Shown piece after piece: positions 34,512-43,694 of a stretch of 64,000 nt of DNA. The translations under genes and the position numbers were made by a program. Location of the stretch: the NCBI GenBank assembly GCA_028716525.1, contig JAQUPQ010000002.1:62001-126000 (forward strand), in the 5' to 3' direction. The stretch comes from Terriglobia bacterium. Lineage in GTDB: Bacteria > Acidobacteriota > Terriglobia > JAIQFV01. The notes beneath the pieces are model-generated. The model was not told where the DNA came from. It saw only the letters and a program-made list of their open reading frames with translations, and made no database searches. Within the stretch, counting starts at the first letter, position 1. Each line of letters opens with the position of its first letter.

Positions 34512-35666
34512 CGATATTTGATCATCGGACTGGCGGCCTTTACCGCCGTTTTTTGGTGGCAATTGGTCATTGATTGGCTCATCCGGGGAAGGGGATTGGA
34601 GCAATTGCGGGAGCAGCCCGACTCCTTGTCTGAAGGTGAAGCGTGGCCTCCTCTGGCTGTCGTCGTACCCATTCGAAACGAAGCCGTGCGTCTGGAGGCT
34701 TCTTTAAGAAGTTTGGCGATACAGGATTATCCCAAGCTTCGGATCATTGCCGTTAATGATCGTTCCGAAGATGCCTCCCCCCAAATTTTGGAGAAGCTGG
34801 CAGCGGAGTATCCCCAACTTCAAATTGAAACCATCAAATTGCTTCCTCCCGGCTGGCTGGGCAAACCTCACGCCCTTTGGCGGGGGGTTCAGCTCGCCGG
34901 GAAGGCCGAATGGATTTTGTTCACGGATGCAGACGTCACGCACGCGCCCTCTACTTTGAGGCGCGCTGTGGCCTTCGCGATTCTGCGGCAATTGGATTTG
35001 TTGAGCCTCTACCCCGAAATGATTTTACGCGGCTATTGGGAGCATGCCGTGACAGGCTGTTTTGCATTGCTCTCATTTTTTGGATATGCCCACTGGCGTG
35101 TCAACGAGCGGAATTCGGGTGCCTATTTTGCCATGGGAGCGTTTATCATGGTCCGCCGATCCAAGTATGAAGAGGTTGGCGGACACAAGGCGCTTTCCCG
35201 TGAAGTAGTGGATGATGGTCGACTGTGCCGTCTGATGAAACGGAACGGCGGTATGGTTCGGATTATTATCGGCCAAGGCGCTATTCGGATTCGTTGGCAG
35301 GAGGGGGTCCAAGGAATCATCGACGGTTTAACCAAGAATGTTTTTGCCGCCGTCAATTTTAATCTTGTGAAGACCTTGGGCGCCACGGTGCTGGTGCTTT
35401 TGGTGTCGGTAGGCCCATTCCTGGGTTGGTTGCTCTTGCCGCACACCGCGGGTGTATTAAGCCTGGCGGCATTGACGGGACTTGTGTTCGCGCACGAGAT
35501 AGTTTCCGGGGGGACCGGAATAGGCCTGCGCTATGTTACCGGTCACCCGATTGCCGCTCTCATCATGGTTTGGATCTTTTGGCGCTCCGCCTTCACGACC
35601 TTGTTCCACAAGGGTGTAACATGGCGTGGGACATATTACCCATTGGATGAGCTTAAGGCGAAGTGA
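34509..35666 (+). CDS. Membrane glycosyltransferase family 2 (HpnB-like)
   Basis: Inner-membrane GT-A glycosyltransferase of about 385 residues. One N-terminal helix (about 1-22) precedes the GT2 domain: VVVPIRNEAVRLEASLRSL, VNDRSEDAS, GKPHALWRGV, the DxD-type FTDADVTH, and EVVDDGRLCRLMKRNGG, which supplies the acceptor-side ED. Two or three C-terminal helices follow (ATVLVLLVSVGPFLGWLLL, spread 285-310). The order resembles hopene-associated HpnB and carotenoid glycosyltransferases. The start is uncertain: CTG at 34509 has the good ribosome site, TTG at 34518 is the conventional choice. Confidence 0.82.
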   Translation: MRYLIIGLAAFTAVFWWQLVIDWLIRGRGLEQLREQPDSLSEGEAWPPLAVVVPIRNEAVRLEASLRSLAIQDYPKLRIIAVNDRSEDASPQILEKLAAEYPQLQIETIKLLPPGWLGKPHALWRGVQLAGKAEWILFTDADVTHAPSTLRRAVAFAILRQLDLLSLYPEMILRGYWEHAVTGCFALLSFFGYAHWRVNERNSGAYFAMGAFIMVRRSKYEEVGGHKALSREVVDDGRLCRLMKRNGGMVRIIIGQGAIRIRWQEGVQGIIDGLTKNVFAAVNFNLVKTLGATVLVLLVSVGPFLGWLLLPHTAGVLSLAALTGLVFAHEIVSGGTGIGLRYVTGHPIAALIMVWIFWRSAFTTLFHKGVTWRGTYYPLDELKAK

Positions 35667-35723
35667 ATCCCTCCGAAGGGTAAACGAGGGGTTTTGTCTC
35701 GCTGAGGTGTTTGCGAACGGCGT

Positions 35724-36473
35724 ATGGCCTACGAGAATTTTGCAGACGTTGCGGATGATTATTGGAGAACATTCGGACCGGAATTTCATGTCTTGATTCA
35801 GGGACGCCTTGAAGCCTGGTTGCGTCGATACGGGATTAGGCCACATCGTGTGCTGGATTTGGGTTGCGGGACGGGTTCGTTGGCGGTGGAGTGGGCGCGG
35901 CAGGATTACCAGATGACCGGTGTGGACGTGAGCGCCGCGGCCCTCCGAATCGCGAGGAAGAAGGCAAGATCAGCGAGAGTCCGGGTGCGGTTTATAAGGA
36001 CCGATCTGCGCAAGTTCGCGCTTCCCTCCCGGTTCGACTTGGCCGTTTCGATATTTAACACGGTCAACCATGTTTTGAGTGTGGACGGGCTTCAATCCAT
36101 GTTTCGGTGCGTGGCCAAAGCACTAAATCCCTCGGGGTGGTTCGTGTTTGATGTGAACAATGCCTCGTGTTTTCGGAGAGTGTGGGGAGGCATCTCCGTG
36201 GTTGATCATCCCCGTTTTGTCTTGGTGCGCCAAGACCAACTTGATTTCAAGAATAAAAAAGCCTCTGCGCATTTGATGATTTACAAGCGACGACATGGCG
36301 GATTCATCCGGGGAGAGGATCTGATCAGGGAGACCTGGTTCGACCACCGCCTGATTCGCCGAATCGCGGTCAGGGCCGGTTTTCAGGTAGTTCACAAAGA
36401 AGATTTCAATCCCTTCGATGGCGGGAAACGAGATTCCAAGATCAAGAGTCTGTGGTTGTTACGAAAGGTGTGA
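35724..36473 (+). CDS. Class I SAM-dependent methyltransferase
   Basis: Cytoplasmic methyltransferase, 249 residues. The SAM loop VLDLGCGTGSLAVEWA is at about 43-58, the acidic motif GVDVSAAALRIARKKA follows, then the motif DLRKF and post-loop FDLAVSIFNTVNHVL. The C-terminal half, with WFDHRLIRRIAVRAGFQVV, is as in the Methyltransf_25/11 group that acts on small molecules or rRNA-like substrates. The substrate is unknown. The ribosome site is weak. It lies 32 bases ahead of the QueC-like gene. Confidence 0.85.
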   Translation: MAYENFADVADDYWRTFGPEFHVLIQGRLEAWLRRYGIRPHRVLDLGCGTGSLAVEWARQDYQMTGVDVSAAALRIARKKARSARVRVRFIRTDLRKFALPSRFDLAVSIFNTVNHVLSVDGLQSMFRCVAKALNPSGWFVFDVNNASCFRRVWGGISVVDHPRFVLVRQDQLDFKNKKASAHLMIYKRRHGGFIRGEDLIRETWFDHRLIRRIAVRAGFQVVHKEDFNPFDGGKRDSKIKSLWLLRKV

Positions 36474-36504
36474 ACGAAGAACAAGAAAATTGTCCCGAAG
36501 AAAA

Positions 36505-37224
36505 ATGCGCAAAAAAGTCTGTGTTTTGATTAGTGGTGGTATTGACAGTGCCGTCTTGTTGGCGAAAATGAGCCGACAATTCGATGTTGTCTTTCCTGTG
36601 TTTATCTCCTGTGGTTTGCGCTGGGAGCGGGCGGAGCTGTTTTGGTTGCGCAAATTGCTTGCCGGTTTGAGCACCTCCGGCCGAAAGGCGGCCTTTGGAG
36701 GATCTAAGAGGAAACCCGGAATGATTAAGCCGCTTACCATCCTGGAGATCCCGGTTGGAGACCTCTACGGGCTTCATTGGTCCATGGACCGAGGGAAAAG
36801 AGGTGGGGGACATTCCCGTCGGCGCCTTGTTCCGGGAAGACGATCCGATGATCGCCGGGTTTATCTACCGGGGCGAAACTTGTTATTGTTGTCCAAAGCC
36901 GCCGTTTTTTGCGCACGGAACCACATTTCTACAATTGCCTTGGGCCCGTTGAAGGGAAATCCTTTTCCCGACGCAACACCGTCGTTCTTTCGCTCTGTTG
37001 AAAAGAGTTTGTCCTTGGCTCTGGGATTTGGTTTAAAAATTCGCACGCCGTTTCTGAAATGGGCCAAAGCGGATGTTATCCGATTGGGGCAAAGGCTCCA
37101 TGTGCCATTCGTCTATTGTTTTTCATGTTTGGCCCCGGACGCTCGATTCCATGCTTGTGGGCGTTGTAACAAGTGTGCTGAAAGGGACAAGGCGCTTCGG
37201 GCTGTCTTGAATAGACCTGAATGA
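36505..37224 (+). CDS. QueC/ExsB-like ATP-dependent synthase with an internal frame disturbance
   Basis: A 239-residue member of the adenine-nucleotide alpha-hydrolase group that includes 7-cyano-7-deazaguanine synthase. The P-loop LISGGIDSAVLLAKM is near the start; YLPGRNLLLLSKAAVFC, then IALGPLKGNPFPDATPSFF, and the C-terminal zinc cluster CFSCLAP...HACGRCNKC are all present. Residues about 95-118 (DRGKRGGGHSRRRLVPGRR) are basic and alien. The +1 frame over the same bases reads TEGKEVGDIPVGALFREDDP, a plausible link between HWSM and VYLPGRN. Two compensating frameshifts near 36786 and 36858 would explain this. No queD, queE or queF is adjacent, so a true deazaguanine role is uncertain. Confidence 0.7.
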   Translation: MRKKVCVLISGGIDSAVLLAKMSRQFDVVFPVFISCGLRWERAELFWLRKLLAGLSTSGRKAAFGGSKRKPGMIKPLTILEIPVGDLYGLHWSMDRGKRGGGHSRRRLVPGRRSDDRRVYLPGRNLLLLSKAAVFCARNHISTIALGPLKGNPFPDATPSFFRSVEKSLSLALGFGLKIRTPFLKWAKADVIRLGQRLHVPFVYCFSCLAPDARFHACGRCNKCAERDKALRAVLNRPE

Positions 37225-37326
37225 GGCCTTAAAGCGAATGGAACGAGGATTAGGCGCCCAGTAAAATATTTACCTTGCCAGGCGGTTGTGCTAAACTTTC
37301 GCATCACCCAAAAGGCGGGTCATTTT

Positions 37327-38112
37327 ATGAAACCCATTTGGCGGGCAGGAGGGCTGGTTTTCCTTGGCCTACTCTCATGGATCCCGTTTGTCTGGGCGGT
37401 GAATCACCCGACCCATCAGCCTTCACCTGCGGTCGTGGCGCCCAACGCCGATGTGGATCAGTTGATCAAGCGCTCGGACTCGCTGGTGGCGCGCAAGCTG
37501 TTCGATGATGCCATTGAAGTGCTCAAGCAATGCATCGAGCTGTCTCCCAGAGATGCGACTTTATACAATCGATTGGGAGTGGCTTATCACCGCAAGCAGG
37601 ATTTTCGCGACGCTGAAGTCAATTACAAGAAGGCCATCAAGTTGAACCCCGTTTACGCGGAAGCCTACAATAATTTGGGGACAATTGCTTTCACGCAAAA
37701 AAAGTATGGCCGGGCGGTGAAATATTATGAGAAGGCCTTGAAAATCCGGCCGGAAGCGGCCACCACTCACTACAATTTGGGGAGCGCCTTCTTTTCCCAG
37801 CAAAAATACGACAAGGCGTTCACGGAATATCAACTGGCCCTCAAGATGGATCCGGATTTGATCGAGCACATCAGCGCCACGGGAAGCATGGTTCGCACGG
37901 CCGCATTCAATCAGTCCAAATATCATTTTTACATGGCGAAGATCTTTGCTTTGATGGGCGACAATAATCGGGCCATCGATTATCTGACGCGGGCGTTTGA
38001 AGAGGGCTTCAAGGAAACAGATTTACTTTATAACGATAAAGCATTCGCCACACTTATTAAGGATGAAAAATTTTCGCGTTTGATTCAGAATCCTCCAAAA
38101 CCAATAGAATAG
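37327..38112 (+). CDS. Exported TPR-repeat protein
   Basis: Periplasmic or membrane-anchored scaffold of 261 residues. The signal segment (GGLVFLGLLSWIPFVWA) spans about 7-23. Four to five tetratricopeptide repeats of 34 residues follow between about 45 and 215, for example ATLYNRLGVAYHRKQDF, AEAYNNLGTIAFTQKKY and ATTHYNLGSAFFSQQKY. The last repeats are looser (YHFYMAKIFALMGDNNRAI). Such proteins organise protein complexes; the partner is not visible. It is 28 bases upstream of the SGNH hydrolase and may be cotranscribed. The ATG at 37327 gives a proper signal peptide. Confidence 0.87.
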   Translation: MKPIWRAGGLVFLGLLSWIPFVWAVNHPTHQPSPAVVAPNADVDQLIKRSDSLVARKLFDDAIEVLKQCIELSPRDATLYNRLGVAYHRKQDFRDAEVNYKKAIKLNPVYAEAYNNLGTIAFTQKKYGRAVKYYEKALKIRPEAATTHYNLGSAFFSQQKYDKAFTEYQLALKMDPDLIEHISATGSMVRTAAFNQSKYHFYMAKIFALMGDNNRAIDYLTRAFEEGFKETDLLYNDKAFATLIKDEKFSRLIQNPPKPIE

Positions 38113-38140
38113 AACTCTAATCAACCACAGGAGACGATCC

Positions 38141-39529
38141 ATGAAGGCGACATTTAAATGGCGACAGTGCGGCGGAATTCTGGTTCTGATCGGCTTGATG
38201 ACGGGCGTGATGTTTGCCCAAACCGGCGGAGTCAATACCACGTTAATAATGGCTGTCGGTGACAGTTTGACGGCCGGGTTTCAAAGTGGCGGGTTGTCCA
38301 TCACAGGGCAGCGCAACGGATATGCGGTCCTGGTGGCTAAACAAATGGGGGGATTCCTGCCGTTGCCCACCATCACGGCGCCGGGCATCCCTCCGGTGTT
38401 GACGATTACCTCGACCGGAGCCATTGTGCCCTCGTCAGCGACACCGGGAACCCCGCTGTTCCCTCCGGTGGGAAATTCCTTCCATTTTGATGTGGCGGTC
38501 CCGGGATTCCGAGTGACCGATATTTTGAATCAAAGACCCCTGCTTCCCGATCCGGTCAATCGCCCCAATGACATCCTTCGCGACTTTATTTTGGGGGTGC
38601 CGGGACTGGCTGTCCCGGGAGCGGTGAACGTCGGCTCGGAAGTCGATCAGGTCCAAGCCCTTCGTCCCACCTTCATCATACTGTGGATTGGAGCCAATGA
38701 TGTGCTGGGTGCTCTGACGAATAACAACGTCGGCCTCATTACCCCCCTGGCCAGTTTTACCTCAGATCTTCAGACGGCGGTCCAGCGCCTCAAATCCACT
38801 GGCGCCCAAATGGTCATGGCCAATATTCCGGATGTGACGGCCACGGCATTTGTAGTTCCTGTGCCCGCAGTGGCCGCTCAAGTGGGCGCGCCGGTGGCGG
38901 CGGTGGCCGCCGCCCTGGGCGTTACGGCAGGCGATTCGATATTCATTACAGGAATTCCAACGGTGACAGCGATTCTCACCGGACAAACCGCCGGGCCGTT
39001 GCCTCGAAGGTTTGTGTTGACTGCAGCCGATACACTCACTTATCAAACGGCTATCGCCAACATGAATTCTGTGATCGCGAATACCGCCTCGGCAGCAGGG
39101 ATTCCCCTTGTGGATATCTTCACGGCGCTCAACGGCCTCCGCGCGAATGGTGTTTTTGTCGGCGGAAAAAAGTTGACCACGTTTTTCCTGGGCGGAGTGT
39201 TTAGCTTGGACGGAATCCATCCGACCAATACCGGCTATGCCATCATCGCCAATGCGTTTTTGCAGACCATCAACGCAGCTTACCTAACCAGCTTCCCGAT
39301 GGTCGATGTGAACGCGGTGTTTGCCGCCGACCCGTTGGCCCCGTTGGTTCACAAGAGCGGGCGCAGTGGCGGCATGGATGAGGGCATTTCACTCATGGAT
39401 CTCATGATTGATCCCAACGCCTTTGATGGTTTGCTCCAGGTGTTGACGCCCAGTACGGTCGATACTCCGCCGGCGGCGACTTCCGATGGGTCGATGGACC
39501 CGGGCGGCAGTTCGGGGCTGCCGAACTGA
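38141..39529 (+). CDS. Secreted SGNH/GDSL hydrolase
   Basis: Exported esterase or lipase-like hydrolase, 462 residues. The signal peptide ends at VMFAQ (about residue 28). Block I is MAVGDSLTAGFQ (nucleophilic Ser), block III is WIGANDVLGAL, and block V is LDGIHPTNTGYAI (catalytic Asp and His). A long Ala/Val/Pro-rich insertion (about 220-280) and a 70-residue Gly/Pro/Ser-rich tail are extra to the core. CAGGAGACG precedes the ATG. A strong bidirectional terminator follows the stop. Confidence 0.9.
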   Translation: MKATFKWRQCGGILVLIGLMTGVMFAQTGGVNTTLIMAVGDSLTAGFQSGGLSITGQRNGYAVLVAKQMGGFLPLPTITAPGIPPVLTITSTGAIVPSSATPGTPLFPPVGNSFHFDVAVPGFRVTDILNQRPLLPDPVNRPNDILRDFILGVPGLAVPGAVNVGSEVDQVQALRPTFIILWIGANDVLGALTNNNVGLITPLASFTSDLQTAVQRLKSTGAQMVMANIPDVTATAFVVPVPAVAAQVGAPVAAVAAALGVTAGDSIFITGIPTVTAILTGQTAGPLPRRFVLTAADTLTYQTAIANMNSVIANTASAAGIPLVDIFTALNGLRANGVFVGGKKLTTFFLGGVFSLDGIHPTNTGYAIIANAFLQTINAAYLTSFPMVDVNAVFAADPLAPLVHKSGRSGGMDEGISLMDLMIDPNAFDGLLQVLTPSTVDTPPAATSDGSMDPGGSSGLPN

Positions 39530-39558
39530 GGAATTTAATTTCTGAGAAGTGTTGAAAA

Positions 39559-39590
39559 TAAAAAAGCCGCGTCATGCGCGGCTTTTTTAT
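39559..39590. terminator. Bidirectional Rho-independent terminator
   Basis: A-tract, then GCCGCG-TCATG-CGCGGC, then TTTTTT. The symmetry serves both the SGNH gene (plus) and korB (minus), which converge here. Confidence 0.9.
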
Positions 39591-39610
39591 TGTGCCCATG
39601 GATTCTTGCC

Positions 39611-40657
39611 TTATCGAAATTCCTCCATAATTTCATTCAAAGCCTGTTCGGAAGGCCGGACGCGTTCGTCGGGAAGGGTGGCCAAGGGCTCTTCAATCAT
39701 GTTGATTTCCTCGATGAAGTCTTTCTTCTCTCCGTCATAGAAAAGCAATCCGGTCAAGAGCTCCCCGTCCTCATGCGATTTTCGAATGAGCTGCAACGCT
39801 TGGGGCTTGTTGGTGGGATCATAATCGCGGTCCAGCTTTCGCATGCGAAGATGCGAGCCGTCGTGCAGTTCCACTTCTTTGACCGTGCCCTCAGGATAGT
39901 CGGTTTGAATCTGTTCAAAGAAGGGGACGAAGCCAATCTCGTGCAAAAGTTCTTCGTGTTCCTTGGCATACTTGAAGCTTTTGGTCGACCCTTCGTGATT
40001 GTTGAATGTCACGCAAGGACTGATGACGTCGAGCAAGGCCGTACCCTTGTGCGCAATGGCACCTTTGATGAGGGGCACCAACTGTTTCGGATCTCCCGCA
40101 AAGGACCGGGCCACATAAGAACAGCCCAGTTCGATGCCCAGCACGCAACAATCAATGGGGGGCAGTTCGTTGACGATGCCGTTCTTCAATTTAGACCCGA
40201 CATCAGCCGTGGCTGAAAACTGTCCTTTGGTCAAACCGTATACGCCATTATTTTCGATGATGTAAATCAGCGGGATATTTCTTCGCAGAAGGTGCACGAA
40301 CTGCCCGATGCCGATGGAGGCCGTGTCTCCGTCTCCGGACACGCCGATCGACAGCAAGGTGCGGTTGGCCAGCATGGCGCCCGTGGCGACGGCCGGCATG
40401 CGCCCGTGAACCGCATTGAACCCATGCGAGTTCCCGATGAAATACGCGGGCGTTTTGGAGGAGCATCCGATGCCGCTGAACTTGGCCACACGATACGGCT
40501 CCACGCCGTACTCAAAAAAAGCCTTCACGATCTGGCTGGTGATACCGTCATGGCCACACCCGGCGCACAAGGTGGAATCCAGCCCTTTATATTCCGCCAT
40601 CGGCAGGCCCAGACGATTGGCCTTAAGGACGCCCCCCGAACTTGGTGCTGAAGACAT
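39611..40657 (-). CDS. korB: 2-oxoacid:ferredoxin oxidoreductase, beta subunit
   Basis: ThDP-binding subunit of a CoA-dependent 2-oxoacid:ferredoxin oxidoreductase, most likely 2-oxoglutarate (Kor). The 348 residues contain the iron-sulfur ligand start STLCAGCGHDGI, the ThDP/Mg motif GDGDTASIGIGQ...ENNGVYGLTKGQ, and a domain-C tail (GLLFYDGEKKDF). Together with KorA it oxidises 2-oxoglutarate to succinyl-CoA with reduced ferredoxin, or runs in reverse. It starts four bases after the korA stop, with AGGAG overlapping the end of korA. The terminator at 39559-39590 ends the operon. Confidence 0.9.
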   Translation of the reverse strand: MSSAPSSGGVLKANRLGLPMAEYKGLDSTLCAGCGHDGITSQIVKAFFEYGVEPYRVAKFSGIGCSSKTPAYFIGNSHGFNAVHGRMPAVATGAMLANRTLLSIGVSGDGDTASIGIGQFVHLLRRNIPLIYIIENNGVYGLTKGQFSATADVGSKLKNGIVNELPPIDCCVLGIELGCSYVARSFAGDPKQLVPLIKGAIAHKGTALLDVISPCVTFNNHEGSTKSFKYAKEHEELLHEIGFVPFFEQIQTDYPEGTVKEVELHDGSHLRMRKLDRDYDPTNKPQALQLIRKSHEDGELLTGLLFYDGEKKDFIEEINMIEEPLATLPDERVRPSEQALNEIMEEFR

Positions 40658-40660
40658 AAT

Positions 40661-42520
40661 TTACTGCTCCTTCCGGGCTGCAGTTTCAGCAGCCGCAATC
40701 ATTTCCGTGACCGTGCGCGCGTCGATAGGCAGACCGCTGTAATGTAGAACCTTTCGAATGCGGGGAGAATGCGGGCCTACTTCCAGTCGGATGAGATCGG
40801 CCAGTTGACCGTCGCGATTTTGTTCCACCACATAAACTCGCTCGTGGCGCGTTACGAATTCAGCAACATCACCCGTAAAAGGCAACGAGCGCAAACGCAA
40901 ATAACTCGTTTCGATCTTCTTTTCATTCCGCAATTGGTCGCGGCTTTCGAGAATAGCCCAATCGGTGGTTCCGTATGCAATGATGCCCACGGAAGCCTGG
41001 GGTTGAATATCGATGACAGGTTTCGGGATAAACTGTTTGGCGGTTTCATGCTTCCGGGCCAGCCGGTCGACCAGGTTTTGATAATCTTCCGGCCTTTCGC
41101 TATAGCCGGCCCGCTCGTTGTGTCCGCTGCCTCGAGTGAAATAGGCGGCCAGGGGATGAGGTGTTCCGGGCAAAGTGCGGAAAGGAATACCGTCGCCATC
41201 GACATCGAGGTAGCGCTCGAATTTTCCGAGGCGTTCCAAATCTTCCTTGGAGAGAACCTTTCCGCGATCCAGCGGCTTGCGGGGGTAGTCAAACCGATCC
41301 GACATCCAGTTGTTCATTCCCAAATCCAGATCGCTGAGCACGAACACGATGGTTTGGAATCGTTCCGCCAAGTCCAATGCTGCTCCCGCGAATTCGAAAC
41401 ATTCCTTGACTGATCCGGGAAGAAGGATGATGTGCTTGGTGTCTCCATGGGAAAGGTAGAAGGCCGCGGTCACGTCGCCTTGCGAAGTGCGAGTGGGAAG
41501 ACCGGTCGAAGGGCCGACACGTTGAATATCCCACACCACGGCGGGGATTTCGGTGAAATAGGCCAAACCGGCGAATTCCGCCATGAGTGATAGGCCCGGT
41601 CCGGACGTGGCCGTCATGGCTCGAGCGCCCGCCCAGCCGGCTCCTATAACCATTCCCAAGGCCGCCAGTTCATCTTCAGCTTGCACAATGGCAAAGGTTG
41701 CCTTCCCGGTTTTCGGATCGATGCGATACTGGCTGAAATACTCGATCATGGTTTCACACAGGCTTGAGGAAGGAGTGATGGGATACCATGTCACCACGGT
41801 GCATCCCCCGAACATGGCGCCCAACGCCGCGGCGGAGTTTCCGTCGATGATGATTTTGTCTGCCGTCTTGTTCATCCGCTGTATTTGGAACGGGTCTTTT
41901 TTCAAGAGCTGGGCGCGAGCATAATCGATACCGAGATCGACCGCTTTGATGTTGAGATCTACGGCCTTGGCTTTGGATTTGAACTGCTTCTGGATGGCCG
42001 CGACGACCTCGTCGCGCCCCACTCCCAGAAGGTGGGACGCCACCCCGACGTAGATCATGTTCACCAGCAATTTTCGCAACTTGGGTTCGGTGGTGGCTTG
42101 AGCGGCCAATTTCGCGAACGGGACGGGATAGAAGAACACGTCGCTCCGCAGTGAAGAAAGGTTGAACGATTCCTCGTAAATGATGGCGGCGCCCGGCCGC
42201 GCTTTCAGGACGTCTTCGCGGGCGGTTTCCGGGTTCATAGCAATGCAGATGTCGACTTCTTTGCGTCGTGCAGTGTACCCGTCCTTATTGGCGCGAATGG
42301 TGAACCAGGTGGGGAGTCCGGCGATGTTCGAGGGAAAAATGTTCTTGCCGCTGACCGGAACTCCCATCAAAAAAATAGAGCGCATCAGGACGCTGTTGGC
42401 CGACTGGCTTCCGGAGCCGTTCACCGTGGCAACCTGAATGGAGAAATCGTTGACAATTTCTTCGGGTCGCCGGCCGATTTCGGCATCGGCGACTCGGGCC
42501 GTGAGGGTGGCGTTGGACAT
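40661..42520 (-). CDS. korA: 2-oxoacid:ferredoxin oxidoreductase, gamma-alpha fused subunit
   Basis: Large subunit of 619 residues. Residues about 25-215 are the gamma domain (VNGSGSQSANSVLMRSIFLMG, spread 33-53), fused to the alpha domain (about 220-619) that starts IIDGNSAAALGAMFGGCTVV and includes WYPITPSSSL and QAEDELAALGMVIGAGWAGAR. This gamma-alpha fusion with a two-gene operon is the standard KorAB layout in aerobic and microaerobic bacteria. AAGGAGAG precedes the ATG. It is transcribed divergently from a LysR regulator, which probably controls it. Confidence 0.92.
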   Translation of the reverse strand: MSNATLTARVADAEIGRRPEEIVNDFSIQVATVNGSGSQSANSVLMRSIFLMGVPVSGKNIFPSNIAGLPTWFTIRANKDGYTARRKEVDICIAMNPETAREDVLKARPGAAIIYEESFNLSSLRSDVFFYPVPFAKLAAQATTEPKLRKLLVNMIYVGVASHLLGVGRDEVVAAIQKQFKSKAKAVDLNIKAVDLGIDYARAQLLKKDPFQIQRMNKTADKIIIDGNSAAALGAMFGGCTVVTWYPITPSSSLCETMIEYFSQYRIDPKTGKATFAIVQAEDELAALGMVIGAGWAGARAMTATSGPGLSLMAEFAGLAYFTEIPAVVWDIQRVGPSTGLPTRTSQGDVTAAFYLSHGDTKHIILLPGSVKECFEFAGAALDLAERFQTIVFVLSDLDLGMNNWMSDRFDYPRKPLDRGKVLSKEDLERLGKFERYLDVDGDGIPFRTLPGTPHPLAAYFTRGSGHNERAGYSERPEDYQNLVDRLARKHETAKQFIPKPVIDIQPQASVGIIAYGTTDWAILESRDQLRNEKKIETSYLRLRSLPFTGDVAEFVTRHERVYVVEQNRDGQLADLIRLEVGPHSPRIRKVLHYSGLPIDARTVTEMIAAAETAARKEQ

Positions 42521-42618
42521 AGGTTCTCTCCTTTACGGTGCATCACCCGCCCCGCGGGCGGCATAGTGCTGAAAACCGCAGAATGAATATGTTAACACTT
42601 CTTTTTTAGATGCCAAAA

Positions 42619-42633
42619 ATGAATTAAAATCAT
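42619..42633. promoter_or_regulatory. Candidate LysR-type operator between korA and its regulator
   Basis: ATGA-ATTAAAA-TCAT is an interrupted dyad containing the T-N11-A core of LysR-type sites (T at 42620, A at 42632). It lies 31 bases ahead of the regulator ATG and about 100 bases ahead of korA. Confidence 0.4.
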
Positions 42634-42663
42634 TAAACTAATGCAAAATGTGGATAACACCTT

Positions 42664-43572
42664 ATGGACATTGAGCAACTCAAGCTGTTTGTCGATCTGG
42701 CACACGTCAAGAATTTCACGCGGGCCGGGCGCAACAATTTTTTAACCCAGCCGGCGGTGAGCCGCCGCATTCAACAACTGGAGGCGGAGTTGGGCGCCCG
42801 TTTGTTTGAACGCAGCCGGCGGCGGGTTCTGCTCTCTGAAAACGGACGGCTTTTTTTGCCGTATGCCCGTGATGTGCTGGCGCGATTGGAAGAAGCCCGC
42901 CAGCAGATGCAGGAGAGCGAGAAGAAGCCCGTGGGACGCCTCCGTCTGGCGGCCTCACCCAGCATTGGACTGTATATGCTGCCATCGTACCTCCGGAAGT
43001 TCATCCGCCTGTATCCAAAGATTGAGTTGCACGTGGAATATGATCTGCCCGACAACATCTACTCCAAAATTGCCGGCGGCGAAATCGATTTAGGCGTGGT
43101 GGCCTATCCCGTGGGTAAACCGGAGGTGGTGACTCTCCCGTTTGTGACCGATACCATAGTCCTCATCTGCGGGCCCAAACACCCCTTTGCCAAACGGCCC
43201 AACGTCCATCTTCAAGATCTGCATGGGCAGCCCTTCGTGTTGCTGCCCGAGCGCGTTCCCACGGGCAAAGCCATACGTCAGGCTTTGCGGCGAATGGGTG
43301 TAAAGCTGGAAGTTCGCATGGAGTATGATAACTTTGAGTTGATCAAACGGACGGTTGAGCTCGGCGCAACGCTCTCTCTGGTCCCAAGGGGCGTGGTGGA
43401 TACGGAGATCAGAAGCAACACACTCCGCTGTGTCAAGGTGTCGGATTTTCATTTCAACCGGCCCATGGCCATCATTTACCGGAAGAGAAGAATCTTGACC
43501 ACTCCCATGCGGGCTCTCATCGGGGTCCTGAATCCCGCCGAAGCGGCACAAGTGGCCAGGAAGGCACTGTGA
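42664..43572 (+). CDS. LysR-family transcriptional regulator
   Basis: DNA-binding regulator of 302 residues. The winged helix-turn-helix spans residues 1-60 (MDIEQLKLFVDLAHVKNFTRA, TQPAVSRRIQQLEAELGARLF). The effector domain begins GRLRLAASPSIGLYMLPSYL and shows the two-lobe periplasmic-binding fold. Its divergent placement from korAB is the classic LysR layout and suggests control of 2-oxoacid oxidation; the inducer is unknown. Residues NNFLTQPAV replace the usual LHVSQPAV, a minor variation in the recognition helix. Confidence 0.92.
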   Translation: MDIEQLKLFVDLAHVKNFTRAGRNNFLTQPAVSRRIQQLEAELGARLFERSRRRVLLSENGRLFLPYARDVLARLEEARQQMQESEKKPVGRLRLAASPSIGLYMLPSYLRKFIRLYPKIELHVEYDLPDNIYSKIAGGEIDLGVVAYPVGKPEVVTLPFVTDTIVLICGPKHPFAKRPNVHLQDLHGQPFVLLPERVPTGKAIRQALRRMGVKLEVRMEYDNFELIKRTVELGATLSLVPRGVVDTEIRSNTLRCVKVSDFHFNRPMAIIYRKRRILTTPMRALIGVLNPAEAAQVARKAL

Positions 43573-43694
43573 CCTTACAGATCTAATTGTGTGCATTTCG
43601 TTTCCGAATTGAACTCGTGATAAGATGAATCCGATTTTGCTGCAGCGGATTGCTCATTCCTTGCCAGGCAATACGACCTACCCGCGGAGAAGAA

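Noticed and set aside
36755-36952. Separate small gene in the +1 frame of the QueC-like gene
   Set aside because: It has no ribosome site; the frame makes better sense as a displaced piece of the QueC-like protein.
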